A stretch of 64,000 bases of DNA from Alteromonadaceae bacterium 2753L.S.0a.02 (GTDB taxonomy: Bacteria > Pseudomonadota > Gammaproteobacteria > Pseudomonadales > Cellvibrionaceae): the NCBI GenBank assembly GCA_007827375.1, contig VISH01000002.1, positions 1,575,001 to 1,639,000 of the forward strand. Direction: 5' to 3'. The notes beneath the pieces are model-generated. The model was not told the DNA's origin. It saw only the letters and a list, made by a program, of their open reading frames with translations, and did not search any database. Positions 8,574-17,098 of the stretch are shown piece by piece (position 1 is the first letter of the stretch; each line of letters opens with the position of its first letter). Both the position numbers and the translations under genes were made by a program.

Positions 8574-9281
8574 CTAACCCTGGGAAGACTCTTCTACCAG
8601 CAAAGATATTGCTGCGAGCGCCTCCGGGTCTTGTGATTTAATCTTATTGGCAATGTGATGCTGGAAAAAATAGCGGAACTTTTCCTGGGTTTGCGCGGGA
8701 TACAAACAACTGTCTCCGGGAAGCACAGGAGTACTTTCCACCTTATTTTCGTCTACAAGCATGCCGCATACGGTACCGTCGTGGTAGAGGCGCCAGCTTA
8801 CAACTTCTTGCAGTGTCAGGCTGTTTTCATCAGAACCGGATAGCACTGCGTGGGTGCCTATAGTGTCTGGAATTTCCTGAACAACATCGTAGGGGTTTTC
8901 ACATTGCAGCTCGTAATACTCTGCAGCCGTTTCCAACTCCACAATTTTATGGATGGGCGGCTCGAAGAAAAGCTCGTCGATACCCGGGTCGTAATAACCT
9001 TCCCAAGCACCGTTGAGGGGATCTTCGATGTCAGGGCAGGGTACGAGGTCGTCCAACCAAGGTACCAAACCAACCACTTCACCATTGGCTCGCAACCCCC
9101 AGCATAAAATCTTCAGGCTGAAAAACTTATCGCCACTAGCTTCGTTGGAATAAAGCATTTCGAGGCCATCGAGTTCCGGGGAGAGACGAATGATGCGGCT
9201 GTCGCTGACAGAAGAGTAGGGCTTCCCTGTGAAGAGATCGATCACATTTTCCGAGTTGTGACCAGTGTCTGAGGTCTTCAT
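8574..9281 (-). CDS. Conserved hypothetical protein, 235 aa
   Basis: I do not recognise a named domain. The start at 9281 is chosen because a strong GGAGGT lies 8-13 nt before its ATG; the frame is open upstream to 9389 but that part is Cys/Gly-rich and not protein-like. The product is acidic, apparently soluble, and contains two similar halves around phrases such as LRANGEVVGLVPWLDDLVPCP and LYHDGTVCGMLVDENKVESTPVLPG, which may be an internal repeat of a small beta-rich unit with a G-x-V-x-G(M/L)V core. It faces epmC, which is divergent. Confidence 0.78.
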   Translation of the reverse strand: MKTSDTGHNSENVIDLFTGKPYSSVSDSRIIRLSPELDGLEMLYSNEASGDKFFSLKILCWGLRANGEVVGLVPWLDDLVPCPDIEDPLNGAWEGYYDPGIDELFFEPPIHKIVELETAAEYYELQCENPYDVVQEIPDTIGTHAVLSGSDENSLTLQEVVSWRLYHDGTVCGMLVDENKVESTPVLPGDSCLYPAQTQEKFRYFFQHHIANKIKSQDPEALAAISLLVEESSQG

Positions 9282-9488
9282 AATACCACCTCCAGGTTGA
9301 GGTCCCTTAATGCCACAATTGGCGGGCGGGACGAGATGATTTGTTGAACCATCACTACATACAGTATATGCACTTCGCCCAGAACACAATAGGTGGATGC
9401 AGATTTATTTATAGAAATTTATATCAGTATTCCTGGTTGAAATTTAGCCGAACGAACCCAGATTTACCTAAAGGTACTTCCGAATTAC

Positions 9489-10046
9489 ATGCCCACAAGC
9501 AAGCCCACCCAGCAGCTAGATACCTTAGTTACAGTATTCAATCAATGCTTTGCAGATTCAGTTTACCGCACCCGTTTGCAGGGCGGTGGAGACGAGCCAG
9601 TTTATATACCCGCGCAAACCGCCGACAGCAAAAATACCATTGTTTTTACTAAGGACTATTTCTCAAGCGCATTACACGAAATCAGCCATTGGTGTATCGC
9701 TGGAGATGCGCGCCGCAATCTTGTGGATTATGGATATTGGTATGCGCCGGATGGGCGCACAGCAGAGCAACAATCGTTGTTCGAAAAGGTTGAAATAAAA
9801 CCCCAGGCACTGGAATGGATTTTCCACCGCGCCTGCGCTCGTGGGTTCCGGGTGAGCGCCGACAATCTAGTCGCGGGCCTTGGAGCCTCCGAAACTTTCA
9901 AAAACAATATTTTTGTACAAACGCTCTGGTATTGTGAAAACGGTATCAACAAGCGCGCGGCAACATTTGCACGCGCACTCGCAGAGCGTTTTGGCGGCAA
10001 TCAGTATTTGCAAAAAGCTGCTTACACGCGTTGTGAGCTGGACTGA
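9489..10046 (+). CDS. epmC: Elongation factor P hydroxylase EpmC
   Basis: EpmC (YfcM) hydroxylates the beta-lysylated lysine of elongation factor P, the last step of EF-P maturation. The 185-aa length matches the family, and the metal-binding motif is seen as LHEISHWCIAG followed by DYGYWYAPDGR. AAAGG lies about 13 nt before the ATG. Four bases separate it from the downstream exonuclease gene, suggesting co-transcription. EpmA, EpmB and efp are not in this window. Confidence 0.9.
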   Translation: MPTSKPTQQLDTLVTVFNQCFADSVYRTRLQGGGDEPVYIPAQTADSKNTIVFTKDYFSSALHEISHWCIAGDARRNLVDYGYWYAPDGRTAEQQSLFEKVEIKPQALEWIFHRACARGFRVSADNLVAGLGASETFKNNIFVQTLWYCENGINKRAATFARALAERFGGNQYLQKAAYTRCELD

Positions 10047-10050
10047 CCCA

Positions 10051-10947
10051 ATGTCAAAAAGCACGTCGCGGGCTTATCTTATCGATGCTTCGATTTATAT
10101 TTTTCGATACTATTTTTCGCTCCCGGATAATTGGCAGAGTGGCAACGGGTATAGTACCGCCGCGGTTTATGGTTATGGTCGCTGGTTGTTAAATTTTCTG
10201 GAAGCGGTAAATCCCACGCAAATCGCTGTGTGTTTTGATGAAAGCCTGGAAAGCTGTTTCAGAAATGAAATTTATCCGGACTATAAATGCAGCCGCGCCT
10301 TACCTGATGCTGCCTTGGCTTTTCAACTTGAAGCTTGTCGCGTATTAACAGAACTTATGGGTGTTGCTACCTACGCCTCGCAACGTTTTGAGGCTGATGA
10401 CTTGCTGGCAACCCTCGCTCAGAGAAGTCAAAATCTGGGCGTTGCCGTCAGTATTATCTCTCGTGATAAAGATCTGGCGCAGATTCTAGTGTTGCCAGAA
10501 GACAAGCTTTGGGATTTTCCAGAAACAAAACCGTTCCTGCGCGCCGATATTCATGAAAAATTTGGAGTGTATCCCGAGCAAATACCGAGTTATTTAGCGC
10601 TTATGGGGGATGCGGGGGATGATATCCCAGGTGTGCCTGGAGTAGGCGCGAAGACTGCCGCAGCATTATTAGCCTGTTTCGCTAATTGGCAGGATGTTAA
10701 AGAGAATATTGAAATAATAAAAGATTTAAAACTTCGGGGTGCAAAATCGTTGATGGAGAAGCTGCAAAATTACAGCGATCAAATCGATATTGCGCTGCGC
10801 TTGGCGACAGTATTTCGAAATGCACCGCTGCAGCGTCGATTTAGCTTGTCGCGGAAGAAAGTCGATGTAGACAACGTTGTGGCTTATTGTGAGGAATTAG
10901 GTTTGGGACAGGGGTTCTCAACATCCGTTAAACGTATCTTGGGTTAA
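10051..10947 (+). CDS. 5'-3' exonuclease (flap-endonuclease family, Xni-like)
   Basis: A stand-alone 5'-nuclease domain like that of DNA polymerase I or ExoIX/Xni. The start at 10051 is chosen because the domain begins with AYLIDASIYIFRYYF, and the longer open frame overlaps epmC. Acidic metal-site motifs are visible: DASIYIFR, CFDESLESCFR, FEADDLLATLA and SRDKDLAQIL. The helix-hairpin-helix region reads GDDIPGVPGVGAKTAAALL. The family's GDSSDNIPG appears as GDAGDDIPG, still acidic. 298 aa. Packed between epmC (4 bp) and pdxB (3 bp). A role in flap or RNA-primer removal is inferred from the family. Confidence 0.87.
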   Translation: MSKSTSRAYLIDASIYIFRYYFSLPDNWQSGNGYSTAAVYGYGRWLLNFLEAVNPTQIAVCFDESLESCFRNEIYPDYKCSRALPDAALAFQLEACRVLTELMGVATYASQRFEADDLLATLAQRSQNLGVAVSIISRDKDLAQILVLPEDKLWDFPETKPFLRADIHEKFGVYPEQIPSYLALMGDAGDDIPGVPGVGAKTAAALLACFANWQDVKENIEIIKDLKLRGAKSLMEKLQNYSDQIDIALRLATVFRNAPLQRRFSLSRKKVDVDNVVAYCEELGLGQGFSTSVKRILG

Positions 10948-10950
10948 AAC

Positions 10951-12051
10951 ATGAAAATTGTTGTTGATGAAAATATTCCCTTGGCAGATGAATTGTTTGC
11001 CAGTTTTGGGGAAATCGTAAAGTTGCCTGGGCGTGAGATCAGTGTGCAAGATGTGCGGCATGCCGATGCATTACTGGTACGCTCGGTAACCAAAGTTAAC
11101 AGAGATTTGTTAGATGCCAGTAAAATTCGATTTGTTGGTACATGCACCATCGGTACCGACCATCTGGATAAAAATTATTTAGACAGTGCAGGAATCAAAT
11201 ACGCCAGTGCTCCGGGTTGTAACGCCTGGGGTGTGGTGCAATATGATATCGCCGCAATGGACTATCTCGGCTTATTTAATACCTCGTTGAAAGTGGGAAT
11301 TGTTGGCTGCGGGAACGTTGGCGGTCGCCTGTACCGTACTCTTAAGGCCTTGGGGTTTAAATGCTGCTGTTATGATCCTTTTTTAACTGCTGAGCAAATT
11401 CCTGATTTAACAGACTGGCAGGCACTCTTTGAGTGCGATATTGTTTGTGTCCATACGCCGTTAACCTACGACGGCCCGCACCCAACTTATCACATGATTG
11501 ACAAAGAATTTTTGGGTGTATTAAAACCCGGCGCGGTTTTGCTGAACGCAGGTCGTGGTGAGGTTGTAGACAATTTGGCATTAAAAAAATACTTGCAATC
11601 CAATAATGCGAAGTCGTTGCGTGTCGTTCTCGATGTTTGGGAAAACGAACCCGCTATTGATGCAGGCTTGGCCGAGCTCGTTGATTTGGCAACCCCACAT
11701 ATTGCAGGCTACAGTTTTGAAGGTAAGACAAATGGATCATTGATGATATACGAAGCACTCGCAGAGTTCCTTGGGGTTGAACAGCTGCAATGTGACGCAA
11801 CTGTGCGTGATGTAAAGCAACGCACTTATGGAACACCGGAACTGTTGCAGGTTGGAACCCTGAGTGATGCTATTCGTGGTAGTTACGATATCGTGAGTGA
11901 TGACAAAAGGCTGCGTGCAGCACTACCGATGCTACCTGCTGGGTTTGACAGTTTGCGAAAAAATTATCCGGTTAGGCGTGAATTTAGTCACTATGGTGTT
12001 CCGTCTGCGCTGCAGGTAAAAGCTGCCGCACTGGGTTTTGGGTCGGAATAA
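10951..12051 (+). CDS. pdxB: 4-phosphoerythronate dehydrogenase PdxB
   Basis: NAD-dependent dehydrogenase that oxidises 4-phospho-D-erythronate in pyridoxal-5'-phosphate synthesis. The 366-residue product has the D-2-hydroxyacid dehydrogenase layout: an N-terminal substrate domain, the nucleotide loop GIVGCGNVGGRLYR, the conserved NAGRGEVVDN, catalytic Asp/Glu in VLDVWENEP, and the catalytic His in ATPHIAGYSFEGK. A C-terminal PdxB dimerisation region follows. It is tightly packed after the exonuclease gene, and the next gene starts 4 bp after its stop. Confidence 0.95.
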   Translation: MKIVVDENIPLADELFASFGEIVKLPGREISVQDVRHADALLVRSVTKVNRDLLDASKIRFVGTCTIGTDHLDKNYLDSAGIKYASAPGCNAWGVVQYDIAAMDYLGLFNTSLKVGIVGCGNVGGRLYRTLKALGFKCCCYDPFLTAEQIPDLTDWQALFECDIVCVHTPLTYDGPHPTYHMIDKEFLGVLKPGAVLLNAGRGEVVDNLALKKYLQSNNAKSLRVVLDVWENEPAIDAGLAELVDLATPHIAGYSFEGKTNGSLMIYEALAEFLGVEQLQCDATVRDVKQRTYGTPELLQVGTLSDAIRGSYDIVSDDKRLRAALPMLPAGFDSLRKNYPVRREFSHYGVPSALQVKAAALGFGSE

Positions 12052-12055
12052 AGGC

Positions 12056-14179
12056 GTGATAACGGCGATACATAAAGATTTATTGCGTATTGGCTGGTTG
12101 GTAAATCCTCTTGCTGGTATTGGTGGTGCCGTAGCAAATAAAGGCAGTGACGATTATGCCATTCAGCAGCGCGCTCACCGGGGTGAACTGATCTTGCACG
12201 CGCCACTGCGGGCCGGTCAGTTTTTAGCTCAGCTCACCCAGAATATTTCCTGCGACAATTTACCTCAATTTATAACGACTGGTGGCGTTATGGGTGCCCA
12301 GTATCTTAGTGAATATAATATTCAGCACACGCTTACCGATTTTTACCCGGCATCGCAAACCAGTGCTCAAGATACTCTGGCTGCACTAGATCACCTGATT
12401 ACAGCGGGTATCGATTTACTTGTATTTGTAGGAGGAGATGGAACTGCAAGAGACATTTGTTCGGTAGTCAAGCAATCTTTACCCGTGCTTGGTGTGCCTT
12501 CAGGTGTGAAGATGCATTCTGGTGTTTTTGGTGTAACTCCCCAAGCTGCGGCGATGGTCGTTATTGGACTGTTAAAGGGAGAACTGACAGCGCTCAGGTT
12601 GGAAGAGGTGCGGGATATTGATGAACAAAAATTGCGGGAAGGTCGGGTTAACAGTAAGCATTTTGGGGAAATGTTGATTCCCGCCGAAAATCGCTTTATA
12701 CAGCATGTAAAACAAGGCGGCGTCGAAGTTGAAGAGCTTGTACTTCTAGACATCGCTGCAGAGATTCGTGAACGTATTGAAGCGCATGAGGGCTTTCCGC
12801 TCTGCCTTATTTTCGCGCCGGGCTCTACCACGCAATTTATTCAGAAGGAATTGGGGTTTTCGGAATCCCTGTTGGGTGTTGATGTAGTGATGGTCGATGA
12901 AAATATTAAAGTCTTGGATACGTTTTGTGATGTAAACGGTCAGATCCTTTTGGATGTGGTTAACAAATTTCAATTCGTTAAATTAATAATCACAGCCATT
13001 GGCGGGCAGGGTCATATAATTGGTCGGGGTAATCAGCAACTGTTGCCATCGGTGCTCGCTAAGATTGGAAAATCCAACACCTGGGTTGTCGCGACCAAGA
13101 CCAAATTGGAAGCTTTGCAGCGAAGGCCGTTAATTTTTGATTCTTCCGACCCGAAATTGGACGCAGACTGGCAGGGTTTTATGCCGGTAATTTGCGGCTA
13201 TAGAGATCAATTGTTGTATCCCCTAGGTTTGACAACCAATTGCCGTGATATGGTAAAAACGGTCCTGGCCGAGCTCACCCGAAAGAAGGATGTTTTTTTT
13301 CATCAGGACAGTCGTCGTTTGTTGCATGGTCGTGGTGGTTGTTTTCCCGGTTTGGAATGGTGTAGCGTCGATTACTTTGCGCCTGTTGTTTTTATTACGG
13401 CGTTTCAAGAACCGCCCGTGGGGTTTACTGAGCAACTCCTAATGATGTTAGCCGAATTATTTAGCGAGTGGCAAATTGTATTTCCCACGGTGCTGCTGCA
13501 GCGTCGTTTCTGTAAACCAGTAACATACGAGTTATTGAGTGGTGATCTTCCGAAAGATTGGATCGCCAGCTGGAATAATTTAAGCTTTGAACTAAACAAC
13601 CAATACCAGAACGTGGGGTTCTTCCTGGATGCTGAGCCGCTGCGTCGTTGGCTTGTGGAAAATTGTCTTCAGGCACGTGTACTGAATTTGTTTGCATACA
13701 CCTGTGCGTTTTCAGTCGTTGCCAGCCACGCTGGTGCTCAATCTGTTGTGAATATCGATATGAACCGCCAAGCCCTGGAAACTGGCCGGCGTAATCATAT
13801 AAGTAACAGTATCAGCACTAAGTCGGTAAGGTTTTTGCCGCACAATATTTTCAAATCCTGGGGAAAATTAAAGCAGTTGGGGCCATACGACGTGGTCATT
13901 ATTGATCCGCCAAGTTTTCAAAAGGGGAGTTTTGTCGCGGTTAATGATTACAGCAAAGTGTTGCGGCGTATGGATTCATTGGTTGCTGCTGGTGGCCGAT
14001 TTGTGGCCTGCCATAATGCACCTGAACTGACGTTTAGTGAGTTTAAATTGTTGATAGAAGAGTGTTGTCCAGAGTTTGTGTTTGAAAAGCGCTTGGAACC
14101 AAGTCCTGATTTTCCCGATACTCAAATCGAGCGAGCCCTTAAGATGTGTATTTATAGGCGGAGGAAGCCGCATAAATAG
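12056..14179 (+). CDS. Fusion of an ATP-NAD kinase-like domain with a class I SAM methyltransferase
   Basis: A single uninterrupted frame of 707 codons from GTG 12056 (AAAGG just upstream; a TTG at 12038 is an alternative that overlaps pdxB). Residues about 1-385 resemble the ATP-NAD/AcoX kinase family: WLVNPLAGIGG near the N-terminus and GGDGT at 126-130. Residues about 399-707 resemble RlmI/RlmK-type rRNA methyltransferases: LHGRGGCFPGL, the SAM loop VLNLFAYTCAFSV, and IIDPPSFQKGSF with Asp at about 617. The two parts are usually separate proteins. An eight-T run at 13293-13300 sits just inside the methyltransferase part but the frame is continuous across it. Substrates of both halves are unknown; the kinase part is not classical NadK. 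Confidence 0.82.
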   Translation: MITAIHKDLLRIGWLVNPLAGIGGAVANKGSDDYAIQQRAHRGELILHAPLRAGQFLAQLTQNISCDNLPQFITTGGVMGAQYLSEYNIQHTLTDFYPASQTSAQDTLAALDHLITAGIDLLVFVGGDGTARDICSVVKQSLPVLGVPSGVKMHSGVFGVTPQAAAMVVIGLLKGELTALRLEEVRDIDEQKLREGRVNSKHFGEMLIPAENRFIQHVKQGGVEVEELVLLDIAAEIRERIEAHEGFPLCLIFAPGSTTQFIQKELGFSESLLGVDVVMVDENIKVLDTFCDVNGQILLDVVNKFQFVKLIITAIGGQGHIIGRGNQQLLPSVLAKIGKSNTWVVATKTKLEALQRRPLIFDSSDPKLDADWQGFMPVICGYRDQLLYPLGLTTNCRDMVKTVLAELTRKKDVFFHQDSRRLLHGRGGCFPGLEWCSVDYFAPVVFITAFQEPPVGFTEQLLMMLAELFSEWQIVFPTVLLQRRFCKPVTYELLSGDLPKDWIASWNNLSFELNNQYQNVGFFLDAEPLRRWLVENCLQARVLNLFAYTCAFSVVASHAGAQSVVNIDMNRQALETGRRNHISNSISTKSVRFLPHNIFKSWGKLKQLGPYDVVIIDPPSFQKGSFVAVNDYSKVLRRMDSLVAAGGRFVACHNAPELTFSEFKLLIEECCPEFVFEKRLEPSPDFPDTQIERALKMCIYRRRKPHK

Positions 14180-14188
14180 CCATTCGCC

Positions 14189-16387
14189 TTAAAAATCTAT
14201 GGCCTGGCTTTCGCCGCGCTCGTAGAACTCCTGAAGCATGGAGATTGGCATGGGTTTGGCCAGCCCGAAACCCTGCCCAAAACAAACATCCATTTGTATC
14301 AGTTCTGAAATTATTTGTGCGGATTCGGCATATTCCGCGATGGTACCAACGTCCAGCTCTTTGCCGATAGCATTCATAGCTTTTACCATGGCTCGCCCGA
14401 CTTTGTTATCGACAATATCCTTGATAAACGAGCCGTCAATTTTGATGTAGTCGATATCGAGATTTTTCAAGTAGCCAAATGAGGAAAAACCAGTACCAAA
14501 ATCATCCAGTGCAAACCGGCAGCCGAGAATCTTCAAATCGTTTACAAATTGAATGGCTTCTTTCAAATTGTGGATAGCGTTGGTTTCAGTAATTTCAAAA
14601 CACAATTTGTGTTTCGGGAAATTGGCAGTCATTACCAGTTGTTTTATCGCCGAGCGAGATTGGTGATTCGCGAGTGAGTGGCTACTGAGGTTAATTGAGC
14701 AGCAGTCGAGGTTTTGCGTGTGTCGTGGATGTTTGTCGAGGTAGTCTAAAGTTGTAGTTAACACCCAAAGATCAATTTGGTTCGCCAGACCAAAGCGCTC
14801 AGCTGCGGGTAAAAAGTTGCTGGGGGAAATATGAGTGCCGTCATCGTCCACATAACGAATCAACATTTCGTAGTGAATATAATTTCCTGCATTACCTGTG
14901 AGATTAACAATTGGCTGAAAATATAATTCGAAACGATCACGCATTAATGCGGTTTGTAGGCGACTTACCCACATCATTTCATTGCGGTTGGCATCCAGTT
15001 GTTCGGGGGTGTCTTCCTGTACAACAACCCTATTACGACCGCTTTGCTTGGCGGCATAGCAAGCTGCATCGGCAGCGGCGAACATGTCCGTGAGGGTACG
15101 CAGGTTACGTGATGTTAGCGCTACGCCAATACTAACACTTTGTCTAAACGATTGGTCTCGCCACACAAAGGTGAGATCTTCGGCGATGTTGCGAGCGAGT
15201 TCTGCAACCTCAAGGGCTTCTTCTCGTGAGGAGTCGCAGATAATCAAGGCCAGTTCATCGCCGCCCATACGTGCAAAAAAGTCGAAGCGGTCGTTGTACT
15301 CGTTGATACGCTGCACCAATTGACGGATAAACTCATCACCGGCTTTGTGACCACAAGTGTCATTGACCACTTTAAGCTGGTCGATATCCAAATAAATAAA
15401 TGCGATAGGTTTCGCAATAGCCGAGAGGTGCAACAATTTATCATTTACATAGTCTTCGAGCGCCCTTCGGTTGAATAGGCCGGTAAGATCATCATGGCGC
15501 GCCTGGTACGAGAGCGATTCTGCGAGTTTTTTCGATTCGGATATATCCTGGCAAACCAGTAATACAGAACTTTCTTGATGGTCGTTTTTAACGAGGCTGC
15601 CAGAAGCTTTAACCCAAAGGCTTTCTGTGTTGTTTTTTAACAAGCGCAATTCGATTTCTGTGGCTTCAGAGCTGGTGGCAAAACAGGTTTCTAGAAAGTG
15701 CTGCTGCTTTTGGGCGTCTTCCAGAGCAACAATCTTATCAAAGCCACAGCCAACCAAAGTTGTTGTGTCATACCCCAATACTTGAGCGCCGTAGCGATTT
15801 ATCTCTGCGATTTTATGCTTCTTATCTACTGTGACAAACACCGCTGGGCTCTCGTCGAAAATGGTACGTAATTTTTTTTCACTGGCGAGCAGAGCGCGGC
15901 GGGATGTTTGCTGATCCTCCAGAACCTGGCGTAAGGTGGAATTATTGATTTCCAGTTCCTGGTTGCGATTTGCCAGGGTTTTTGCCATTTCATCGTTAGA
16001 AGCGGTGAGCTCCTGTTGGGCGGCGGTGAGTTTTAAAACGTAACGCGATGAATGTGGAATGACGCGATTAATAAAAATAGCCAATCCCAGAAATGTGACT
16101 ACATTACCAGTGATGTAACCCAGTTGCAGCCAAAACGGCGTGCTGCCTGTCACCACTGGGCCGGGTACCTGCAGCCACTCATAGATGCACGCGGTTTCGA
16201 TAAGGTAGCTAATGGAGGTAATTGCGATGCCAACAAATATAAGTTTGAACGGCGCGGTAAAGCGATGCACATCCAAGTCTTTTTGGCGTATGTAATATAA
16301 AACGCCCAGCAGTATTGCCAGGGCGATGACTAGCCCGTTGAAGATTGTCAGCAGTATCGGTGCCGAGGTTTCCATAGTTGTTCCCAA
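14189..16387 (-). CDS. Membrane PAS-GGDEF-EAL protein (cyclic di-GMP turnover or sensing)
   Basis: A 732-residue cyclic di-GMP protein. Three hydrophobic segments occupy about residues 8-28, 45-67 and 88-110, followed by a coiled-coil linker, a PAS domain (about 170-290), a GGDEF domain (about 295-455) and an EAL domain (about 470-725). The diguanylate cyclase signature reads GGDEL at 375-379 instead of GGDEF, and the phosphodiesterase signature reads EML at 507-509 instead of EAL; the DDFGTGFSS loop (from 628) is intact. The enzyme could be active, one-sided or mainly a sensor; sequence alone does not decide. It is isolated, converging on the fusion gene with 9 bp between the stops. Confidence 0.92.
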   Translation of the reverse strand: MGTTMETSAPILLTIFNGLVIALAILLGVLYYIRQKDLDVHRFTAPFKLIFVGIAITSISYLIETACIYEWLQVPGPVVTGSTPFWLQLGYITGNVVTFLGLAIFINRVIPHSSRYVLKLTAAQQELTASNDEMAKTLANRNQELEINNSTLRQVLEDQQTSRRALLASEKKLRTIFDESPAVFVTVDKKHKIAEINRYGAQVLGYDTTTLVGCGFDKIVALEDAQKQQHFLETCFATSSEATEIELRLLKNNTESLWVKASGSLVKNDHQESSVLLVCQDISESKKLAESLSYQARHDDLTGLFNRRALEDYVNDKLLHLSAIAKPIAFIYLDIDQLKVVNDTCGHKAGDEFIRQLVQRINEYNDRFDFFARMGGDELALIICDSSREEALEVAELARNIAEDLTFVWRDQSFRQSVSIGVALTSRNLRTLTDMFAAADAACYAAKQSGRNRVVVQEDTPEQLDANRNEMMWVSRLQTALMRDRFELYFQPIVNLTGNAGNYIHYEMLIRYVDDDGTHISPSNFLPAAERFGLANQIDLWVLTTTLDYLDKHPRHTQNLDCCSINLSSHSLANHQSRSAIKQLVMTANFPKHKLCFEITETNAIHNLKEAIQFVNDLKILGCRFALDDFGTGFSSFGYLKNLDIDYIKIDGSFIKDIVDNKVGRAMVKAMNAIGKELDVGTIAEYAESAQIISELIQMDVCFGQGFGLAKPMPISMLQEFYERGESQAIDF

Positions 16388-16633
16388 CTGGGGAGCGATT
16401 ATGATTATTAAGTCGTTATGGCGCCTATCCTGCAGCAGACCCTATCGCGGTTCCTTGGCACAGTATAGTCGGGAATTGGCGCAGCATTCTACTCTTACTT
16501 GGCTGCTAAACGGTTTTTGTCATACAAGTGACTGTTTATTGCGCACGTGCGACAGACCTGTATTTATTTTAGCCGATCACATGGAATCTTTTAGTGAGGA
16601 TACGGGCCTTCCTTCAATCGGCACGCTTATCTA
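16388..16633. other. Upstream region of the PAS-GGDEF-EAL gene
   Basis: About 246 bp between the start of the PAS-GGDEF-EAL gene and the end of the next minus-strand gene. I see no convincing gene, no sigma-54 site with correct spacing, and no terminator with a T run. It must contain the promoter for the cyclic di-GMP gene, but I cannot point to it. Confidence 0.3.
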
Positions 16634-17089
16634 CTAGCTGTAATCGCGAGAGGTTTTAAGATAATGCAGAATCAGATCGCGCAGCGCGTCAGAGCTGCGT
16701 GTTGCCAGGGTCTCTTTTAACAGACTAATTCGAGTGCTCAACTGTAACCCATTTGGGTTTTCAGTAAATTGCTGCAGTGCGTCGTCTGTGGGGCTACACA
16801 GAAATACAAAGGCGCGGTGGCTAAGGGTTGCTTCTTCCAAAGCTTCCTGTCGAATAGTTTGCTTGTAGTAAAGGTAGTCTGTTTCGGCGAGCCACAGCAG
16901 GGTATTAAACCCTGCCTGAAATCGTGGGCTGTGCAAGCCGAATTCGTCTGGCGTGTCTGGCCCAGTAATATCTTCCACATAGAGGATGCTTTTTTGCGGA
17001 AAGCGGTTGTACAGCGTGATCAAGGTTTTCGCTGTATCTTTGCAGAAATCGTCAATATGCAAATCTGCCACGGCTAGAGCCCTCCCCAA
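16634..17089 (-). CDS. Conserved hypothetical protein downstream of alaA
   Basis: A 151-residue soluble protein with no motif I recognise. It is rich in helical stretches; the middle part NTLLWLAETDYLYYKQTIRQEALEE and the end LRDLILHYLKTSRDYS look well structured. It begins 9 bp after the alaA stop on the same strand, so it is probably co-transcribed with the aminotransferase. A role in alanine metabolism cannot be inferred from this alone. Confidence 0.72.
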   Translation of the reverse strand: MGRALAVADLHIDDFCKDTAKTLITLYNRFPQKSILYVEDITGPDTPDEFGLHSPRFQAGFNTLLWLAETDYLYYKQTIRQEALEEATLSHRAFVFLCSPTDDALQQFTENPNGLQLSTRISLLKETLATRSSDALRDLILHYLKTSRDYS

Positions 17090-17098
17090 TATACGGCT

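Noticed and set aside
16440..16510. TTGGCAC upstream of the PAS-GGDEF-EAL gene as a sigma-54 site.
   Set aside because: The downstream TTGC element is absent at the required spacing and the orientation is away from the gene.
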